A stretch of 33,928 nt of DNA from Polaromonas sp. (GCA_013823635.1 PNML01000029.1:1-33928), one strand, 5' to 3'. Positions 1 to 9,715 are shown, numbered from the stretch's first letter. Notes: generated by a model from the letters alone, not told the origin. Numbers and translations: made by a program.

Positions 1-654
<654 letters not shown>

Positions 655-703
655 TGCGGCGGTTCGCTTTCATTTGAAGACGCACAGTCAAAGGATTTGA
701 ATC

Positions 704-2191
704 ATGGGAAAAGTCACTGGCTTCATGGAATACGAGCGCATCGAGGAGGGCTACAAGCCCGTTGCCGAGCGCGTGAAGCACTACAAAGAGTTCGTGATCG
801 GCTTGACCGACGCGCAGGCCAAGGTGCAGGGTGCCCGTTGCATGGACTGCGGCACGCCGTTTTGCAACAACGGCTGCCCGGTCAACAACGTCATTCCGGA
901 CTTCAACGACCTGGTCTATCAGGGCGACTGGCAGAACGCCCTCACGGTGCTGCACAGCACCAACAACTTCCCCGAGTTCACCGGCCGCATCTGCCCCGCA
1001 CCCTGCGAGGCCGCATGTGTGGTGAACTTCAACGGCGATGCGGTGGGCATCAAGTCCATTGAGCACGCCATCATCGACAAGGGGTGGGCAGAAGGTTGGG
1101 TGCAACCCCAGCCGGCCGCCCACCACACCGGCAAGTCGGTGGCGGTGGTGGGTGCCGGACCAGCAGGTCTGGCCGCCGCCCAGCAACTGGCCCGTGCCGG
1201 TCACGCGGTGACGGTGTTCGAGAAGAACGACCGCGTCGGTGGCCTGCTGCGCTACGGCATCCCCGACTTCAAAATGGAAAAGACCCACATTGACCGCCGC
1301 GTCAAGCAGATGGAGGCCGAAGGCGTGGTGTTCCGCACCGGCGTGATGGTGGGCGAGTTGCCCAAGGACGGCCCCGCCAGCAAGGTCACCAACTGGGCCA
1401 AGGACAGCATCAGCCCCGAGCAGCTGAAAAAAGAGTTCGACGCCGTGCTGCTCACCGGTGGCTCCGAACAGAGCCGCGACCTGCCCGTGCCCGGTCGTGA
1501 GCTGGACGGCATCCACTTCGCCATGGAGTTTTTGCCCCAGCAGAACAAGGTCAATGCGGGCGACAAGCTCAAAGGCCAGCTGCGCGCCGATGGCAAGCAC
1601 GTCATCGTCATTGGTGGCGGTGACACGGGCTCCGACTGCGTGGGCACCAGCAACCGCCATGGCGCGGCCAGCGTGACGCAGTTCGAGGTCATGCCTCAGC
1701 CGCCTGAGAAAGAAAACAAGCCCCTGGTCTGGCCCTACTGGCCCATGAAGCTGCGCACCAGCTCCAGCCACGACGAAGGCTGCGTGCGCGAGTTCGCCAT
1801 TTCCACCAAGGCCTTCATTCCCGGCACCGGCAAGGACGCGGGCAAGGTCAAGGGCCTGACGACGGTGCACGTCGAGTTCAAAGACGGCAAGCTGGTCGAA
1901 ATCCCCGGCACCGAAAAGGAATACAAGGCCGACCTGGTGCTGCTGGCCATGGGCTTCACCAACCCCGTGGCGACGGTGCTGGAAGCCTTTGGCGTGGACA
2001 AGGACGCGCGCGGCAATGCCAAGGCGCACACCGAGTTCGACGGCGGTTATGCCACCAACGTGCCCAAGGTGTTTGCCGCCGGTGACATCCGCCGGGGCCA
2101 GAGCCTGGTGGTGTGGGCCATCCGCGAAGGCCGTCAGGCCGCCCGTGCGGTGGACGAGTTCCTGATGGGCTTTACCGACCTGCCGCGCTGA
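704..2191 (+). CDS. gltD: Glutamate synthase (NADPH) small subunit
   Basis: The beta subunit of GOGAT takes electrons from NADPH through FAD and iron-sulfur clusters and feeds them to GltB for glutamate synthesis in the cytoplasm. The product is 495 aa, normal for the family. An N-terminal cysteine cluster (CMDCGTPFC...C, Cys46, 49, 54, 58) and a second group (Cys97, 101, 105) fit the Fe-S ligands. An FAD-binding [10 protein letters not shown] lies near residues 150-159 and an NADPH-binding GGGDTGSDC near 305. AAGGA at 691-695 sits eight bases before the ATG and supports the start. The gene is followed by a bulged hairpin and then a strong terminator, so gltBD ends here as one unit. Confidence 0.97.
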   Translation: MGKVTGFMEYERIEEGYKPVAERVKHYKEFVIGLTDAQAKVQGARCMDCGTPFCNNGCPVNNVIPDFNDLVYQGDWQNALTVLHSTNNFPEFTGRICPAPCEAACVVNFNGDAVGIKSIEHAIIDKGWAEGWVQPQPAAHHTGKSVAVVGAGPAGLAAAQQLARAGHAVTVFEKNDRVGGLLRYGIPDFKMEKTHIDRRVKQMEAEGVVFRTGVMVGELPKDGPASKVTNWAKDSISPEQLKKEFDAVLLTGGSEQSRDLPVPGRELDGIHFAMEFLPQQNKVNAGDKLKGQLRADGKHVIVIGGGDTGSDCVGTSNRHGAASVTQFEVMPQPPEKENKPLVWPYWPMKLRTSSSHDEGCVREFAISTKAFIPGTGKDAGKVKGLTTVHVEFKDGKLVEIPGTEKEYKADLVLLAMGFTNPVATVLEAFGVDKDARGNAKAHTEFDGGYATNVPKVFAAGDIRRGQSLVVWAIREGRQAARAVDEFLMGFTDLPR

Positions 2192-2229
2192 TGCGCCAGC
2201 GCCCGTGGGCCTGGCGGCCCACTGGCGCA
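2192..2229 (+). other. Bulged stem-loop directly after gltD
   Basis: GTGGGCC (2205-2211) pairs with GGCCCAC (2216-2222) around a TGGC loop. The stem continues as TGCGCCA (2192-2198) with TGGCGCA (2223-2229), giving 14 base pairs with a six-base bulge on the left arm. It begins one base after the gltD stop. No T-run follows, so it looks more like a 3' mRNA-protecting structure or a rho-linked end than an intrinsic terminator. Confidence 0.55.
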
Positions 2230-2330
2230 GCAAGGTCTGGTCGGGTGCGGCGTTTCACTTCGTTACCTGGTCAAAAACCGCAGGCCTGCGTGGTCGGGGT
2301 AAACCCTTTATCATTGCCAGCTGACCGAAT

Positions 2331-2368
2331 CGCCGACCCGATAGCCTGATCTGGTCGGCGTTTTGTTT
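2331..2368 (+). terminator. Rho-independent terminator of gltBD
   Basis: CGCCGACC (2331-2338) and GGTCGGCG (2353-2360) form a perfect 8-bp stem. After one mismatch GAT/ATC adds three more pairs around an AGCCTG loop. TTTTGTTT (2361-2368) follows at once. It separates the glutamate synthase genes from the mla operon, whose first ATG is only 19 bases further on. Confidence 0.85.
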
Positions 2369-2386
2369 GGTGCGCCAACCCCCTCC

Positions 2387-3229
2387 ATGACCTTGCCCCA
2401 CTCCTCCACCCTCATCCAGTTTGACGATGTGACCTTTGCCTACCCCGGTGCGGTGGCGGATCGGGTCATTCTGGACGGCATGTCCTTCGCCATTCCCCGT
2501 GGCAAGGTCACGGCGTTGATGGGCGCTTCCGGTGGTGGCAAAACCACGGTGCTGCGCCTGATCGGCGGCCAGCAGGTGGCCAACGCCGGGCGGGTGCTGT
2601 TCGACGGGGATGACGTGGGGCGCATGGGGCGCGATGCACTGCATGCGGCGCGTCGGCGCATGGGCATGCTGTTTCAGTTCGGGGCGCTGTTTACCGACCT
2701 GAGCGTGTTCGACAACGTGGCGTTTCCGCTGCGCGAGCACAGCCGCCTGGGGGAGGCGCTGATCCGCGACATCGTGCTCATGAAGCTCAACGCCGTGGGC
2801 CTGCGCGGCGCGCGCGACCTGATGCCCAGCGAAATCTCCGGCGGCATGGCCCGGCGTGTGGCGCTGGCCCGCGCCATCGCCCTGGACCCGGAGCTCATCA
2901 TGTACGACGAGCCCTTTGCGGGTCTGGACCCCATTTCCCTGGGCACGGCGGCCCAGCTCATTCGCCGCCTGAACGACGCGCTGGGCATGACCAGTGTCAT
3001 CGTGTCGCACGACCTGGAAGAAACCTTCCGCATCGCGGACCAGGTCATCATCCTGGCCAATGGGCGCATCGCGGCGCAGGGCACGCCCGACGAGGTGCGC
3101 CACTCCACCGATCCGCTGGTGCAGCAGTTTGTGCTGGCCCAGGCCGAGGGGCCGGTGCACTTCCATTACCCAGGCCCCAGCCTCGCGGACGATTTTGGGC
3201 CGACCGGGCACGGCGGGGGGGCGTCATGA
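2387..3229 (+). CDS. mlaF: Phospholipid ABC transporter ATP-binding protein MlaF
   Basis: This is the cytoplasmic ATPase of the inner-membrane MlaFEDB complex, which moves phospholipids between inner and outer membranes to keep the outer leaflet asymmetric. The product is about 280 aa. Visible motifs are Walker [10 protein letters not shown] (residues 46-54), ABC signature SGGMARR (151-157), Walker [13 protein letters not shown] (about 170-181) and the switch His208. I chose the ATG at 2387 over an in-frame TTG at 2363, because the TTG lies in the T-run of the upstream terminator. The stop overlaps the mlaE start (ATGA at 3226-3229), so the two are translationally coupled. Assignment is strong because MlaE, MlaD, MlaA, MlaC and MlaB follow. 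Confidence 0.95.
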   Translation: MTLPHSSTLIQFDDVTFAYPGAVADRVILDGMSFAIPRGKVTALMGASGGGKTTVLRLIGGQQVANAGRVLFDGDDVGRMGRDALHAARRRMGMLFQFGALFTDLSVFDNVAFPLREHSRLGEALIRDIVLMKLNAVGLRGARDLMPSEISGGMARRVALARAIALDPELIMYDEPFAGLDPISLGTAAQLIRRLNDALGMTSVIVSHDLEETFRIADQVIILANGRIAAQGTPDEVRHSTDPLVQQFVLAQAEGPVHFHYPGPSLADDFGPTGHGGGAS

Positions 3230-4002
3230 TGGGCTTGGCCGACTTGGGTTTTGCCGTGCGTCGCCAGCTGGGCCACCTGGGCGAAGCGGCCCTGCTGTTT
3301 GTGCGCCTGGTGCAGCTGAGCGGTCCGGCCCTGGTGCGCTTCGGGCTGGTGCGCGACCAGATCTTTTTCCTGGGCAACCTGTCGCTGGCCATCATCGGTG
3401 TGTCGGGGCTGTTTGTGGGTTTTGTGCTGGGCTTGCAGGGCTACTACACCTTGCAGCGCTACGGTTCGTCCGAGGCCCTGGGCCTGCTGGTGGCCTTGAG
3501 CCTGGTGCGCGAACTGGGGCCGGTGGTCACCGCGCTGCTGTTTGCCGGGCGCGCCGGCACGGCGCTGACGGCTGAGATTGGCCTCATGAAGGCCGGTGAA
3601 CAGCTGGCGGCCATGGAAATGATGGCTGTGGACCCCGTGCGCCGGGTGCTGGCCCCCCGTTTCTGGGGCGGGCTGATTGCCATGCCCCTGCTGGCGGCGG
3701 TGTTCAGCGCCGTCGGCATCATGGGCGGCTGGCTGGTGGGCGTGGTCATGATTGGGGTGGACGAAGGTTCATTCTGGAGCCAGATGCAAGGTGGCGTCGA
3801 TGTGTGGCGGGACGTGGGCAATGGTGTGGTCAAGAGCGCCGTGTTTGGCGTGACCGTGACCTTTGTGGCGTTGTACCAGGGCTACATGGCGCACCCCACG
3901 CCCGAGGGGGTGTCCCGCGCGACCACCCGCACGGTGGTCATGGCCTCGTTGCTGGTGCTGGGCCTGGACTTCCTGCTCACCGCCATGATGTTCAGTATTT
4001 GA
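3226..4002 (+). CDS. mlaE: Phospholipid ABC transporter permease MlaE
   Basis: Membrane permease of the Mla complex, 258 aa, which is typical for the family. It has an N-terminal amphipathic region, then hydrophobic segments (for example around [18 protein letters not shown]) and the conserved MlaE-type stretch [20 protein letters not shown] followed by [17 protein letters not shown]. The start overlaps the mlaF stop; a second Met immediately downstream (3229) is an alternative start. The stop at 4000-4002 lies inside an AT-rich repeat copy that fills the short gap to mlaD. Confidence 0.95.
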   Translation: MMGLADLGFAVRRQLGHLGEAALLFVRLVQLSGPALVRFGLVRDQIFFLGNLSLAIIGVSGLFVGFVLGLQGYYTLQRYGSSEALGLLVALSLVRELGPVVTALLFAGRAGTALTAEIGLMKAGEQLAAMEMMAVDPVRRVLAPRFWGGLIAMPLLAAVFSAVGIMGGWLVGVVMIGVDEGSFWSQMQGGVDVWRDVGNGVVKSAVFGVTVTFVALYQGYMAHPTPEGVSRATTRTVVMASLLVLGLDFLLTAMMFSI

Positions 4003-4029
4003 TAGCAGACTGTTGTTTTAAATAAAGCG
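3997..4029 (-). repeat. AT-rich repeat copy B between mlaE and mlaD
   Basis: On the minus strand, 4029-3998 aligns with 31300-31332 (plus) at 27 of 32 bases plus one gap. Both begin CGCTTTATT and both end in TGCTAT followed by CAAA. Its last part also matches 617-631. The element contains the mlaE stop codon and ends seven bases before the mlaD ATG. No strong ribosome-binding site is seen in it. Confidence 0.65.
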
Positions 4030-4036
4030 ATGGATC

Positions 4037-4540
4037 ATGAAAAAGTCTAAAAACGATGTGTGGGTGGGTCTGTTTGTGGTGCTGGGGGCCGCGGCCTTGC
4101 TGTTCCTGGCGCTGAAGTCGGCCAACCTGCTGCACCTGAACTTCCAGGACCACTACCGCGTGGTCGCCCGCTTTGACAACATCGGTGGCCTCAAGCCCCG
4201 CGCCGCCGTGAAAAGCGCCGGTGTGGTGGTGGGGCGGGTGGACAGCATCACCTTTGACGGCGTGACCTTCCAGGCCAGCGTGGCGCTGGACATGGAGTCG
4301 CGTTTCAAATTCCCCAAAGACAGTTCGCTGAAAATACTCACCAGCGGGTTGCTGGGCGAGCAGTACATTGGCATCGAACCCGGTGGCGACATGGCCAACC
4401 TCAAGGGCGGGGACGTGATCACCACCACGCAGTCGGCGGTGGTGCTGGAAAACCTCATCAGCCAGTTCCTGTTCAGCAAGGCGGCGGAACCCGCGCCTGC
4501 GGCCGACGGGGCGGATGCCGCACCCGCCGCCACCCGCTGA
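4037..4540 (+). CDS. mlaD: Phospholipid-binding MCE-domain protein MlaD
   Basis: MlaD is the periplasmic, membrane-anchored subunit of the Mla transporter; in the family it forms a hexameric ring that carries lipid between MlaE and MlaC. The product is 167 aa. It has a short basic N-terminus, one transmembrane segment (about residues 9-27, VWVGLFVVLGAAALLFLAL) and an MCE domain with GGLKPRAAVKSAGVVVGRVD and LLGEQYIGIEPGG. The C-terminus ends in an alanine/proline-rich tail. It follows mlaE after a 34-base gap filled by a repeat element, so its initiation may depend on coupling. Confidence 0.95.
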   Translation: MKKSKNDVWVGLFVVLGAAALLFLALKSANLLHLNFQDHYRVVARFDNIGGLKPRAAVKSAGVVVGRVDSITFDGVTFQASVALDMESRFKFPKDSSLKILTSGLLGEQYIGIEPGGDMANLKGGDVITTTQSAVVLENLISQFLFSKAAEPAPAADGADAAPAATR

Positions 4541-4605
4541 GCCGTGTCGGCCAGCGCCAACTGCGTCAATACCTGTTACACATTCACCGTCTCCGGAGCC
4601 CGTTC

Positions 4606-5349
4606 ATGACCACCCTTTTTCCCCACCCTGGCCCCAAGGGCGGCTGGCGGACACGCGCCGGGTGGCGGGTACTGCCCGCCTTGTTGCTGTGTGTGGTCAT
4701 GGCCGGTTGCGCCACCAGCCCGGCCCGTGATCCCCGCGACCCGTTTGAATCGTTCAACCGCCAGGTGAACCAGTTCAACGAGGCCGTTGACCAGGCCATC
4801 CTCAAGCCGGTGGCCACCACCTATTCGCAGGTGGCACCTGACCCGCTGCGCACCGCCATCAGCAACTTTTTTGGCAACCTGAGCGACATCTGGTCCACGC
4901 TGAACACCGCCTTGCAATTGCGGGGCGAGGACACGGCCACCAACTTCATGCGCGTCAACATCAACACGGTGTTCGGCCTGGGTGGCCTGATCGACATCGC
5001 CTCCGACGTGGGCCTGTACCGCAACCGTGCGGATTTCGGACAGACCCTGGGTTTCTGGGGAGTTCCCCCCGGCCCCTACATGGTGTTGCCGCTGCTGGGT
5101 CCCTCCACCTTGCGCGACACCGTGGGCATGGGGGTGGAGTCGCGCGGCGATCTCATCATGAACCTGGACAACGTGAGCAACCGCAACGGCCTGTACGTGC
5201 TCAGGGCCGTGGAAACGCGCGCGGGCTTGCTGCGTGCCGGCGCGGTCCTGGACGAGGCCGCGCTGGACAAATACAGCTTTGCCCGCGAGGTGTTTCTCCA
5301 ACGCCGCCAGAATGTGATCGACGAGCAGCGCCACCGCGAGGACGAATGA
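4606..5349 (+). CDS. mlaA: Outer-membrane lipoprotein MlaA (VacJ)
   Basis: MlaA removes misplaced phospholipids from the outer leaflet of the outer membrane and hands them to periplasmic MlaC. The product is 247 aa. It has a signal peptide with hydrophobic core VLPALLLCVVMAGC and a lipobox ending at Cys35, so it should be lipid-modified. The mature domain starts with the family motif DPFESFNRQVNQFNEAVD and contains FGLGGLIDIASDVGL and GPYMVLPLLGPSTLRD. In E. coli mlaA is encoded apart from mlaFEDCB; here it lies between mlaD and mlaC, putting the whole pathway in one cluster. Its stop lies in an ATGA at 5346-5349. Confidence 0.94.
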   Translation: MTTLFPHPGPKGGWRTRAGWRVLPALLLCVVMAGCATSPARDPRDPFESFNRQVNQFNEAVDQAILKPVATTYSQVAPDPLRTAISNFFGNLSDIWSTLNTALQLRGEDTATNFMRVNINTVFGLGGLIDIASDVGLYRNRADFGQTLGFWGVPPGPYMVLPLLGPSTLRDTVGMGVESRGDLIMNLDNVSNRNGLYVLRAVETRAGLLRAGAVLDEAALDKYSFAREVFLQRRQNVIDEQRHREDE

Positions 5350-5378
5350 CCCCCCACCCGATGGAAAGGACACCCCCC

Positions 5379-6026
5379 ATGAACCGACGACACCTCCACC
5401 GCCAGCTGCTGGCCCTCGCCCTGACCGCTCCTGCCCTGGCCCTGCAGCCGCTGTGGGCGGTGGCCGCTGCCCCCGAGACCGCCGACGCCTTCATCCAGCG
5501 CGTCACCACCACGGCCATGGACGCTGTCCGCGCCGACCCGGCCATTCAGGCAGGCGATGCCCAGAAGGTGTCCGCGCTGGTGGATGGGCTCATCATGCCC
5601 AACGTCAACTTTGCGCGCATGACCGCTTCGGCCGTGGGCCGCTACTGGCGCCAGGCCACGCCGCAGCAACAGCAACAGCTGCAGGACGAGTTCAAAACCC
5701 TGCTGGTGCGCACCTACTCCGGCGCGCTGGCCCAGGTCAAAGACCAGACGCTGACGTTCCGACCGCTGCGGGCCGCGCCAGACGCCACGGATGTGGTGGT
5801 GCGCAGTGACCTGCGAGGCCGTGGCGAGCCCATCCAGTTGGACTACCGGGTTGAAAAAACCGCCGTTGGCTGGAAAATTTACGACCTGAACGTGATGGGC
5901 ATCTGGCTGGTGGAAACCTACCGCACCCAGTTTGCCCAGGAAATCAGTGCCAGGGGCATTGATGGCCTGATTTCCGCGCTGGTGCGCCGCAACCAGAGCA
6001 ACGCGACCGCCCAGCGCGCTGGCTGA
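5379..6026 (+). CDS. mlaC: Periplasmic phospholipid shuttle protein MlaC
   Basis: MlaC carries phospholipid across the periplasm between MlaA and the MlaFEDB complex. The product is about 215 aa. An N-terminal signal peptide (MNRRHLHRQLLALALTAPAL, cleavage probably near AVAA-AP) leads into the family domain, with NFARMTASAVGRYWRQATP, FKTLLVRTYSGALAQVKDQ and KIYDLNVMGIWLVETYRTQF. I chose the ATG at 5379 because GGAAAGGA (5363-5370) lies just upstream and the signal peptide starts directly. An in-frame ATG at 5346 overlaps the mlaA stop and would add 11 residues. The stop overlaps the mlaB start by one base. Confidence 0.93.
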   Translation: MNRRHLHRQLLALALTAPALALQPLWAVAAAPETADAFIQRVTTTAMDAVRADPAIQAGDAQKVSALVDGLIMPNVNFARMTASAVGRYWRQATPQQQQQLQDEFKTLLVRTYSGALAQVKDQTLTFRPLRAAPDATDVVVRSDLRGRGEPIQLDYRVEKTAVGWKIYDLNVMGIWLVETYRTQFAQEISARGIDGLISALVRRNQSNATAQRAG

Positions 6027-6307
6027 TGACGCCCACACACGCCATGCTGCGCCTGCCCGCCGAACTGACCCACGCACAGGCCGATGCCTGCCTGGCGGAG
6101 TGGTTGTTGCAGTTGCCCATGGGCACAGGCCCGGTGGTGGTGGATGGCAGTGACCTGCGGCAGTTCGACTCCACGGCGCTGGCGCTGATGCTGGAGCTGC
6201 GCCGTCACCTGCTCGGGCGCGGTCAGGCGCTGAAGCTGGAGGCCATTCCCCCGCGTCTGGGTGAGTTGGCAACCCTGTACGGTGTGGACGAACTGCTCGC
6301 CACTTAA
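6026..6307 (+). CDS. mlaB: STAS-domain protein MlaB
   Basis: MlaB is the small cytoplasmic STAS subunit that binds MlaF and stabilises or activates the ATPase. The product is 93 aa, as expected. The fold is suggested by a beta strand (GPVVVDGSDL) followed by QFDSTALALMLELRR, the STAS loop-helix. Ser49/Thr50 sit where E. coli MlaB has its functionally important threonine (family knowledge; alignment by eye). It begins in the TGATG overlap with mlaC and closes the mla set. A possible promoter for the next gene pair overlaps its last codons. Confidence 0.9.
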   Translation: MTPTHAMLRLPAELTHAQADACLAEWLLQLPMGTGPVVVDGSDLRQFDSTALALMLELRRHLLGRGQALKLEAIPPRLGELATLYGVDELLAT

Positions 6308-6310
6308 AAT
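6305..6310 (+). promoter_or_regulatory. Possible -10 element before the ABC exporter genes
   Basis: TAAAAT lies nine bases before the ATG at 6320 and overlaps the mlaB stop. No good -35 is seen at the usual distance. If real, the transcript would begin at or almost at the start codon. Tentative. Confidence 0.25.
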
Positions 6311-6319
6311 GGCGGGCTC

Positions 6320-7288
6320 ATGTCCGCATCAGCACCTTCTTCCCGGTCCACCACGGGCCCGGCCATCGCTTTTCGCGACGTGGTCAAGACCTACGACACA
6401 CCCAAAGGCCCGTTCCGGGCGTTGGGGGGCGTCAGCTTCGATGTGGAGCAGGGCGAAATTTTCGGCCTGCTCGGCCCCAACGGCGCGGGCAAAACCACCC
6501 TCATCAGCATCCTGGCGGGCCTGTCCCGCGCCACCAGTGGCCACGCCAGCGTGCTGGGCCACGATGTGGTGGCCGACTACGGACAGGCCCGCCGCGCCCT
6601 GGGTGTGGTGCCGCAAGAGCTGGTTTTCGATCCCTTCTTCAGCCTGCGCGAGGCCTTGCGCATCCAGTCGGGCTACTTTGGCATCAAGAACAATGGCGAC
6701 TGGATCGACGACCTGCTGCACAGCCTGGGGCTGGCCGACAAGGCCAATGCCAACATGCGCCAGCTGTCGGGCGGCATGAAACGCCGCGTCATGGTGGCCC
6801 AGGCGCTGGTGCACAAGCCCAAGGTCATCGTGCTGGACGAGCCCACCGCCGGCGTGGATGTGGAGCTGCGCCAGACCTTGTGGCAGTTTGTCTCACGCCT
6901 CAACCGCGAGGGCAGCACCGTGTTGCTCACCACGCATTACCTGGAAGAGGCCGAGGCCCTGTGTGGCCGCATCGCCATGATCAAGCGCGGCCAGGTGGTG
7001 GCACTGGAAAAAACCTCCACCCTGCTCAGCCGCGCCTCATCCAACGTGTTGCGCTTCAAAACCGACGGCCACCTGCCGCCCGAACTGATGGCCAACGCCA
7101 GGGTGACAGGCCGAGTCGTGCAGTTGCCGGCCCACAACGCGCTGGAGGTGGAGCAGATCCTGGCCGCTGTGCGCCAGGCGGGCGCGGCGGTGGACGACAT
7201 TGAAATCCGCAAAGCCGACCTGGAAGACGTGTTTCTGGACGTGATGGCAGAGGCCAGCGCCCCAATCTCTGAGGGGCGTTCCACATGA
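6320..7288 (+). CDS. ABC transporter ATP-binding protein (YadG-like)
   Basis: Cytoplasmic ATPase of a two-gene ABC-2 type exporter. The product is 322 aa. Motifs are Walker A GPNGAGKTT (52-60), signature LSGGMKRR (149-156) and Walker B VIVLDEPTAGVD (169-180), followed by the switch region LLTTHYLEEAEALCGR. After residue 230 it has the C-terminal extension common in drug or polysaccharide exporter ATPases. The stop overlaps the permease start as ATGA (7285-7288). It resembles E. coli YadG and related proteins with unknown substrate; its place right after mlaB suggests an envelope role, but this is inference. No clear ribosome-binding site precedes the ATG. Confidence 0.9.
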   Translation: MSASAPSSRSTTGPAIAFRDVVKTYDTPKGPFRALGGVSFDVEQGEIFGLLGPNGAGKTTLISILAGLSRATSGHASVLGHDVVADYGQARRALGVVPQELVFDPFFSLREALRIQSGYFGIKNNGDWIDDLLHSLGLADKANANMRQLSGGMKRRVMVAQALVHKPKVIVLDEPTAGVDVELRQTLWQFVSRLNREGSTVLLTTHYLEEAEALCGRIAMIKRGQVVALEKTSTLLSRASSNVLRFKTDGHLPPELMANARVTGRVVQLPAHNALEVEQILAAVRQAGAAVDDIEIRKADLEDVFLDVMAEASAPISEGRST

Positions 7289-8040
7289 CCGGCTGGCAGA
7301 CCCTGTACTACAAAGAGGTGCTGCGTTTCTGGAAGGTCAGCTTCCAGACCGTGGCGGCGCCCGTGCTGACCGCCGTGCTCTACATGATGATTTTTGGCCA
7401 CGTGCTGGAAGACCACGTCAAGGTCTACGGCACGGTCAGCTACACCGCCTTCCTGGTGCCAGGCCTGGTGATGATGAGCGTGTTGCAAAACGCCTTCGCC
7501 AACAGCTCGTCTTCGCTCATCCAGAGCAAGATCATGGGCAACCTCGTGTTCGTGCTGCTCACGCCCATGTCGCACTGGGCCTGGTTTGTGGCCTATGTGG
7601 CGTCGTCGGTCACGCGGGGGCTGGTGGTGGGGTTGGGTGTGTTGCTGGTCACGCTGTGGTTTGGCCAGCCGGGTATGGTGTCGCCCCTGTGGGTGGTGGT
7701 GTTTGCGCTGCTGGGCGCGGCCATGCTGGGCGCGCTCGGTCTGGTCGCTGGCCTGTGGGCCGAGAAGTTTGACCAGTTGGCGGGCTTCCAGAACTTCATC
7801 ATCATGCCCATGACCTTTTTGTCGGGTGTGTTTTACTCCATCCATTCACTGCCGCCGTTTTGGCAGACCGTCAGCCACCTGAACCCGTTTTTCTACATGA
7901 TCGACGGGTTCCGGTACGGCTTCTTTGGTGTCAGCGATGTCTCGCCCTGGCTCAGCTTGGGGGTGGTGGCGGTGGCCTTTGTGCTGGTCAGCACCGTGGC
8001 CATACAGCTGCTGCGCACCGGCTACAAAATCCGACATTGA
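7285..8040 (+). CDS. ABC-2 type transporter permease (YadH-like)
   Basis: Membrane partner of the preceding ATPase, 251 aa with about six hydrophobic segments. It starts MTGWQTLYYKEVLRFWKVSF, then VAAPVLTAVLYMMIFGHVL. The ABC-2 signature region QNFIIMPMTFLSGVFYSIHS and LPPFWQTVSHLNPFFYMIDG are typical of the YadH/NodJ group. Translation is coupled to the ATPase through an ATGA overlap. Substrate cannot be told from sequence. Confidence 0.9.
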   Translation: MTGWQTLYYKEVLRFWKVSFQTVAAPVLTAVLYMMIFGHVLEDHVKVYGTVSYTAFLVPGLVMMSVLQNAFANSSSSLIQSKIMGNLVFVLLTPMSHWAWFVAYVASSVTRGLVVGLGVLLVTLWFGQPGMVSPLWVVVFALLGAAMLGALGLVAGLWAEKFDQLAGFQNFIIMPMTFLSGVFYSIHSLPPFWQTVSHLNPFFYMIDGFRYGFFGVSDVSPWLSLGVVAVAFVLVSTVAIQLLRTGYKIRH

Positions 8041-8059
8041 CGCGCCTGTTCACCGTGGC

Positions 8060-8076
8060 CGGGGGCATTGCCCCCG
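8060..8076 (+). other. Stem-loop between the ABC permease and ibaG
   Basis: C+GGGGGC (8060-8066) pairs with GCCCCC+G (8070-8076) around an ATT loop, a perfect 7-bp stem 20 bases after the permease stop. A T-rich stretch (GTTTTCCTTTTTTT) comes only about 33 bases later, so it is not a classical intrinsic terminator. It may mark an mRNA end or protect a 3' end. Confidence 0.4.
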
Positions 8077-8136
8077 ACGAGCGGGCCGACCGCCCCGTTG
8101 CCCTGACCCCGTTTTCCTTTTTTTCACCCACCCACC

Positions 8137-8382
8137 ATGACCCCTCAGGAACTTCAAACCATCATCGCCAGCGGACTGGCCTGTGAACACCTGGAAGTCA
8201 GCGGCGATGGCCGCCACTGGTCGGCCGTGATCGTGTCCCCGGCTTTCGAGGGCAAACGCCTGATTGCACGCCACCAGCAGGTGTACGCCACCCTGGGCGA
8301 GCGCATCCGCACCGACGAGGTGCACGCGCTGTCCATGAAAACCCTCACGCCCGCCGAGTGGGCCGCCCAACAGGCACGCTGA
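8137..8382 (+). CDS. ibaG: BolA-family protein IbaG
   Basis: Small BolA-like protein of 81 aa. The family works with monothiol glutaredoxins in iron-sulfur or acid-stress related roles in the cytoplasm. The N-terminal helix ([14 protein letters not shown]) is followed by a KH-like core with [20 protein letters not shown], then [14 protein letters not shown] and the BolA-type end [14 protein letters not shown]. The conserved C-terminal His (VHALSMKT) is kept. Position between the mla genes and murA is the same as E. coli ibaG (yrbA), which supports this over other BolA paralogues. No good ribosome-binding site precedes the ATG. Confidence 0.9.
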   Translation: MTPQELQTIIASGLACEHLEVSGDGRHWSAVIVSPAFEGKRLIARHQQVYATLGERIRTDEVHALSMKTLTPAEWAAQQAR

Positions 8383-8393
8383 GCACCGCCACC

Positions 8394-9665
8394 ATGGACA
8401 AACTGCTGATCACCGGTGGCCGTCGCCTGAACGGCGAGGTCAACATTTCCGGTGCCAAGAACGCGGCGCTGCCCGAGCTGTGTGCCGCCCTGCTGACCGC
8501 CGAGCCGGTGGTGCTGCACAACGTGCCCCACCTGCACGACGTGCTCACCATGAAAAAGCTGGTGACCCACATGGGGGCTCGGGCCGAGCGCATGCCCGAC
8601 GACGCCGTTCACCTGCAAGCCCCGGACGACCTGAACCCGGAAGCACCCTACGAACTGGTGAAAACCATGCGCGCCGCCATCCTGGCGCTGGGGCCGCTGC
8701 TGGCGCGCTTTGGCCGTGCCCGCGTGTCCTTGCCCGGCGGCTGCGCCATTGGCTCGCGCCCGGTGGACCAGCACATCAAGGGCCTGGTGGCCATGGGCGC
8801 GGTGATTCGGGTGGAGCACGGCTACATCGAAGCCTCGTTGCCACCCGGGCAGGCCCGGCTCAAGGGTGCTCGCATTTCCACCGACATGGTCACCGTCACC
8901 GGCACAGAAAACTTCCTCATGGCCGCCGCGTTGGCCGACGGGGAAACGGTGCTGGAGAACGCCGCGCAGGAGCCCGAAATCACCGATCTGGCGAACATGC
9001 TGATTGCCATGGGGGCCCACATCGAAGGCCACGGCAGCAGCAAAATCCGCATCCAGGGTGTGCCAAGGCTGCATGGCTGCCAGCACCGGGTGGTGGCCGA
9101 CCGCATCGAGGCGGGCACCTTCCTGTGTGCCGTGGCCGCCACCGGCGGCGAGGCACTGCTGCGACACGCCCGCGCCGACCACCTGGAGGCCGTCATCGAC
9201 AAACTGCGCGACGCGGGTGTCTCCGTGACGCGTGAGGCCGGGGGGGTGCGGGTGGTGTCGCCCGGTGCGGCCCAGCTCAAGGCGCAAACCTTCCGCACGC
9301 ACGAGTACCCCGGCTTCCCCACCGACATGCAGGCGCAGTTCATGGCGCTGAACGTGGTGGCGCAGGGCACCTCCAACGTCACCGAAACCATTTTCGAGAA
9401 CCGCTTCATGCACGTGCAGGAGATGCAGCGCCTGGGCGCCCGCATCCACGTCGAGGGCAAGGTGGCCACCATCGAAGGTGTGCCGTCCCTGAGTGGTGCC
9501 ACCGTCATGGCCACCGATTTGCGCGCCTCGGCCAGCCTGGTCATTGCCGGTCTGGTGGCCGAGGGCGACACCCTGGTGGACCGCATCTACCACCTCGACC
9601 GGGGCTACGACCGCATGGAGTCCAAGCTCAGCGCGCTGGGTGCCCACATTCACCGCGTCAGCTGA
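8394..9665 (+). CDS. murA: UDP-N-acetylglucosamine 1-carboxyvinyltransferase MurA
   Basis: MurA transfers enolpyruvate from PEP to UDP-GlcNAc, the first committed step of peptidoglycan synthesis. The product is 423 aa, normal length. Substrate-binding Lys22-Asn23 lie in [13 protein letters not shown] and the catalytic cysteine is Cys117 in [20 protein letters not shown], so the fosfomycin-sensitive Cys form is expected. Other family blocks are [10 protein letters not shown] and [17 protein letters not shown] used the ATG at 8394 (MDKLLITGG); an upstream in-frame GTG at 8358 would overlap ibaG and add 12 residues not typical of MurA. hisG follows after 50 bases. Confidence 0.97.
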   Translation: MDKLLITGGRRLNGEVNISGAKNAALPELCAALLTAEPVVLHNVPHLHDVLTMKKLVTHMGARAERMPDDAVHLQAPDDLNPEAPYELVKTMRAAILALGPLLARFGRARVSLPGGCAIGSRPVDQHIKGLVAMGAVIRVEHGYIEASLPPGQARLKGARISTDMVTVTGTENFLMAAALADGETVLENAAQEPEITDLANMLIAMGAHIEGHGSSKIRIQGVPRLHGCQHRVVADRIEAGTFLCAVAATGGEALLRHARADHLEAVIDKLRDAGVSVTREAGGVRVVSPGAAQLKAQTFRTHEYPGFPTDMQAQFMALNVVAQGTSNVTETIFENRFMHVQEMQRLGARIHVEGKVATIEGVPSLSGATVMATDLRASASLVIAGLVAEGDTLVDRIYHLDRGYDRMESKLSALGAHIHRVS

Positions 9666-9715
9666 CCCGCTGGTCCGCCACCTGACACCCCCCCGATACC
9701 CGCTGGAGCCCCACC

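Noticed and set aside
2363-2386. Upstream TTG start for mlaF
   Set aside because: It lies in the T-run of the gltBD terminator and lacks a ribosome-binding site; the ATG at 2387 fits better.
9666-9715. Histidine leader peptide/attenuator upstream of hisG
   Set aside because: The 50-base gap has no run of His codons and no terminator/antiterminator pair.
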